From Niallia taxi (GTDB lineage: Bacteria > Bacillota > Bacilli > Bacillales > Cytobacillaceae), in contig NZ_RZTZ01000009.1 of the NCBI RefSeq assembly GCF_004005475.1, forward strand, positions 124,001 to 188,000: DNA of 64,000 nucleotides. Direction: 5' to 3'. The translations under genes were made by a program, and so were the position numbers. Under the pieces are notes generated by a model, which was not told where the DNA came from, made no database searches, and was given only the letters and a program-made list of their open reading frames with translations. Shown piece after piece: positions 62,587 to 64,000 of the stretch. How positions within the stretch are numbered: position 1 is the first letter of the stretch; each line of letters opens with the position of its first letter.

Positions 62587-63086
62587 GCCTGTTTTCTTAT
62601 TTCATGTTTCGCTTCACTCCACGATCCAAAAATCCAATTAAATTGCCTAGAAGAGGGTAGGACCTGTTCTTTCGCGTATTCATCCCATTGCGTCATCGAT
62701 GAACCAATAAAGGACTTTCTATGCTTAAGGGCCAAACTTATTAATTCCTCTTTGGAGAAATTACGTTGTTTTGGTTTCCCTGCAAAATCCAAGATTTCTT
62801 CATAAGTAAAATGCTTTAAAATGGTCTTATAGGTTGGTAGTTTATGCTCCTGTGCGTATTCATCCCATTGTTTGCGTGTTTTAAATTCTTTTCCATGCTT
62901 TTTCAAAACATCTTCAATCTCACCCTTAGAGATAACGTCTCTTTTCTTTTTTACGTTCAATCCAAGTTCTTTTCTTAGATTTTCCCACGTACCAAATACA
63001 GATAAATAGGTTTGAGTAGAAGGGAGTTTATTGTCACGATAGTATTTAGTCCAACTAGTAGATTTTTCAATATGTTCTATATGCAT
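62565..63086 (-). CDS. Homing-endonuclease-associated repeat protein, at least 173 aa
   Basis: Three repeats of about 55 residues with a W-x-x-Y...LPS...FG(S/T)W core: WTKYYRDNKLPSTQTYLSVF; QWDEYAQEHKLPTYKTILKH; QWDEYAKEQVLPSSRQFNWI. These resemble the DNA-contacting repeats found next to HNH homing endonucleases, but no HNH or other nuclease domain is present. The first repeat reads further upstream (KYFKEDLLNIAR) than the ATG at 63086; a non-ATG start just after AAAGGAG (about 63125) would complete it. It overlaps or abuts the neighbouring membrane gene. Confidence 0.6.
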   Translation of the reverse strand: MHIEHIEKSTSWTKYYRDNKLPSTQTYLSVFGTWENLRKELGLNVKKKRDVISKGEIEDVLKKHGKEFKTRKQWDEYAQEHKLPTYKTILKHFTYEEILDFAGKPKQRNFSKEELISLALKHRKSFIGSSMTQWDEYAKEQVLPSSRQFNWIFGSWSEAKHEIRKQAQKKSDR

Positions 63087-63130
63087 ACGAGCAATGTTTA
63101 ATAAATCCTCTTTGAAATATTTCTGCGTTC

Positions 63131-64000
63131 TTATACTGATTCACTCCTTTCATTAGTATCTACCTTTGCTAGAGATTCTCTCATAATCCTAATTACATCC
63201 TCATTTGTAGCATTTAATGCCTTAACATACGATACTTTCTGATCAAATTCATATTTATCAGTAGCATTAGATATAGCAGTTAAAAGCTTTTCTTTAGTTT
63301 TGAAGTAATATTCCTGTGTTCTTTCAGCCTGTTCAGTATACTCTCGCCTTTCACCAACTGGACTTAAATAGTTTTTAAAATCTTTAAGCTCATAATCTGG
63401 TAAATAAAATTTAATTATGTCCGTTTGATCTTTAAAATCAATAAGTTTATAATCTTGGAATTGGCTCTGGTTATGATTCTCTTCTACAGAATGCATTAAC
63501 GTAATTATTAATTTTCTCCCCCCCATCCTATGGTCTATTTTTTGAAATTTACCTATGTCATCAATGAACTTTTGAATATCCAACTTGATAACAGTAAATT
63601 CATCGGGCAACCAAGGGTTCATAGTACAGTACTTTAGTGATGGATCAGGTAAAAGAAGAAAAATTTCTCCTGTATTACTTTCACCTAATAGGAACCGCGT
63701 ATCACCATACATGGGAAGCTTGTTAAGAAATTCTATAGCCTGATTGTAATCGAATTCCTCGCAGTACCTTTTTAATACCTCTAAAGGAGTCATATTAAGT
63801 TCTTCTTCTGCGATAGTCTCTGGAGACTTCATTCCGTAATTCTCCATATACCATTTGTCTTCTGCTTCTCGTAACTTTTGCTTTTTGGATTTAATCCCTA
63901 AAGATTGAAGTATTGCGTAAATAAGGAAGAAAGTTAGGAAACCGACCAGAATAAACGGGGCAAGTAAAGTAACAATGATTATTGTTCCAACCTTACTTGA
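63131..64000 (-). CDS. Membrane-anchored hypothetical protein (5' partial)
   Basis: Open to the right edge with no stop. The visible part begins SKVGTIIIVTLLAPFILVGF and FLTFFLIYAIL, a TM helix (encoded by about 63905-64000), followed by a charged linker (KSKKQKLREAEDKW) and a cytoplasmic or external domain of 240 residues without recognised family. An internal ATG at 63847 has no ribosome binding site, supporting the longer form. It ends beside the repeat-protein gene with AAAGGAG inside its last codons. Confidence 0.6.
   Translation of the reverse strand, partial: SSKVGTIIIVTLLAPFILVGFLTFFLIYAILQSLGIKSKKQKLREAEDKWYMENYGMKSPETIAEEELNMTPLEVLKRYCEEFDYNQAIEFLNKLPMYGDTRFLLGESNTGEIFLLLPDPSLKYCTMNPWLPDEFTVIKLDIQKFIDDIGKFQKIDHRMGGRKLIITLMHSVEENHNQSQFQDYKLIDFKDQTDIIKFYLPDYELKDFKNYLSPVGERREYTEQAERTQEYYFKTKEKLLTAISNATDKYEFDQKVSYVKALNATNEDVIRIMRESLAKVDTNERSESV

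Noticed and set aside
62518-62805. Plus-strand 95-codon frame at the T4SS end
   Set aside because: Overlaps the terminator and is antisense to the repeat protein.
1-64000. tRNA, rRNA, insertion sequences and attachment sites
   Set aside because: No cloverleaf, rRNA segment, DDE transposase or terminal inverted repeats with target duplication were seen by eye; a tRNAscan or ISfinder search would be needed to exclude them.

Overview
The window looks like part of a large, low-GC, conjugative plasmid from a Bacillaceae host (Bacillus cereus group or a near relative). This rests on a TubR/TubZ/TubY partition-replication module of the pXO1/pBtoxis kind, strong Bacillus-type ribosome binding sites, frequent TTG/GTG starts, and a Gram-positive type IV secretion system (T4SS). 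No rRNA, tRNA, CRISPR array or insertion sequence was recognised. The only clear mobile element is a group II intron at the left edge. Species assignment is inference.

Layout. 1-2471 (minus) is a group II intron with an intact reverse transcriptase/maturase that runs off the left edge. It has entered a plasmid gene at a conserved RGVQFGN motif. 2472-12204 is a run of mostly minus-strand accessory genes: a DUF6094-like protein, a DUF418 membrane protein and many short unknowns, separated by hairpins. 12316-25086 (minus) is a Tad-like pilus locus: a 1377-residue PKD-repeat surface protein, TadE/F-like proteins, three tandem mini-pilin-like peptides, TadC, TadB, TadA, and CpaE/CpaB-like proteins. 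25340-29052 holds a PIN-domain protein, small unknowns and a lipoprotein. 29174-35719 (minus) holds a frameshifted HD-GYP gene, a winged-helix protein and a three-S1-domain protein, followed by a VirD4/TraG coupling protein and a replication-relaxation protein; these last two plausibly form the DNA-processing side of conjugation.

36489-40578 (plus) is the plasmid maintenance core: three 20-bp iterons (candidate tubC), tubR, tubZ, a roughly 0.9-kb region of degenerate repeats, and tubY. 40713-50993 carries a degenerate tyrosine recombinase, a LAGLIDADG-like protein, a lipoprotein, an M50 metalloprotease, a minus-strand AAA ATPase, an XRE regulator, a CpaE-like ATPase, a DUF4258 protein and a DUF3854 (Toprim-like) protein. 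51118-62551 (plus) is the T4SS operon: HTH protein, VirB2-like pilin, PrgI/VirB3, a VirB4 companion, VirB4, VirB6-like, an SLT+M23 cell-wall hydrolase, a lipoprotein and a VirB8-like protein. The right edge has two minus-strand genes, the last truncated.

The most unusual signal is regulatory. At least seven, and perhaps fifteen, genes or operons on both strands are preceded by a strong intrinsic-terminator hairpin lying between the presumed promoter and the first start codon. In seven of them the hairpin begins with a conserved GGGA(A)nnACCC box, usually inside TAAYGGGA. The CCC of this box can pair either with the GGG just before it or with the distal strand of the terminator. That resembles a plasmid-wide attenuation regulon linking the Tad pilus, the adhesin, the S1 protein, the coupling-protein operon and the T4SS operon. 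This interpretation is inference; the sequence pattern itself is directly visible.
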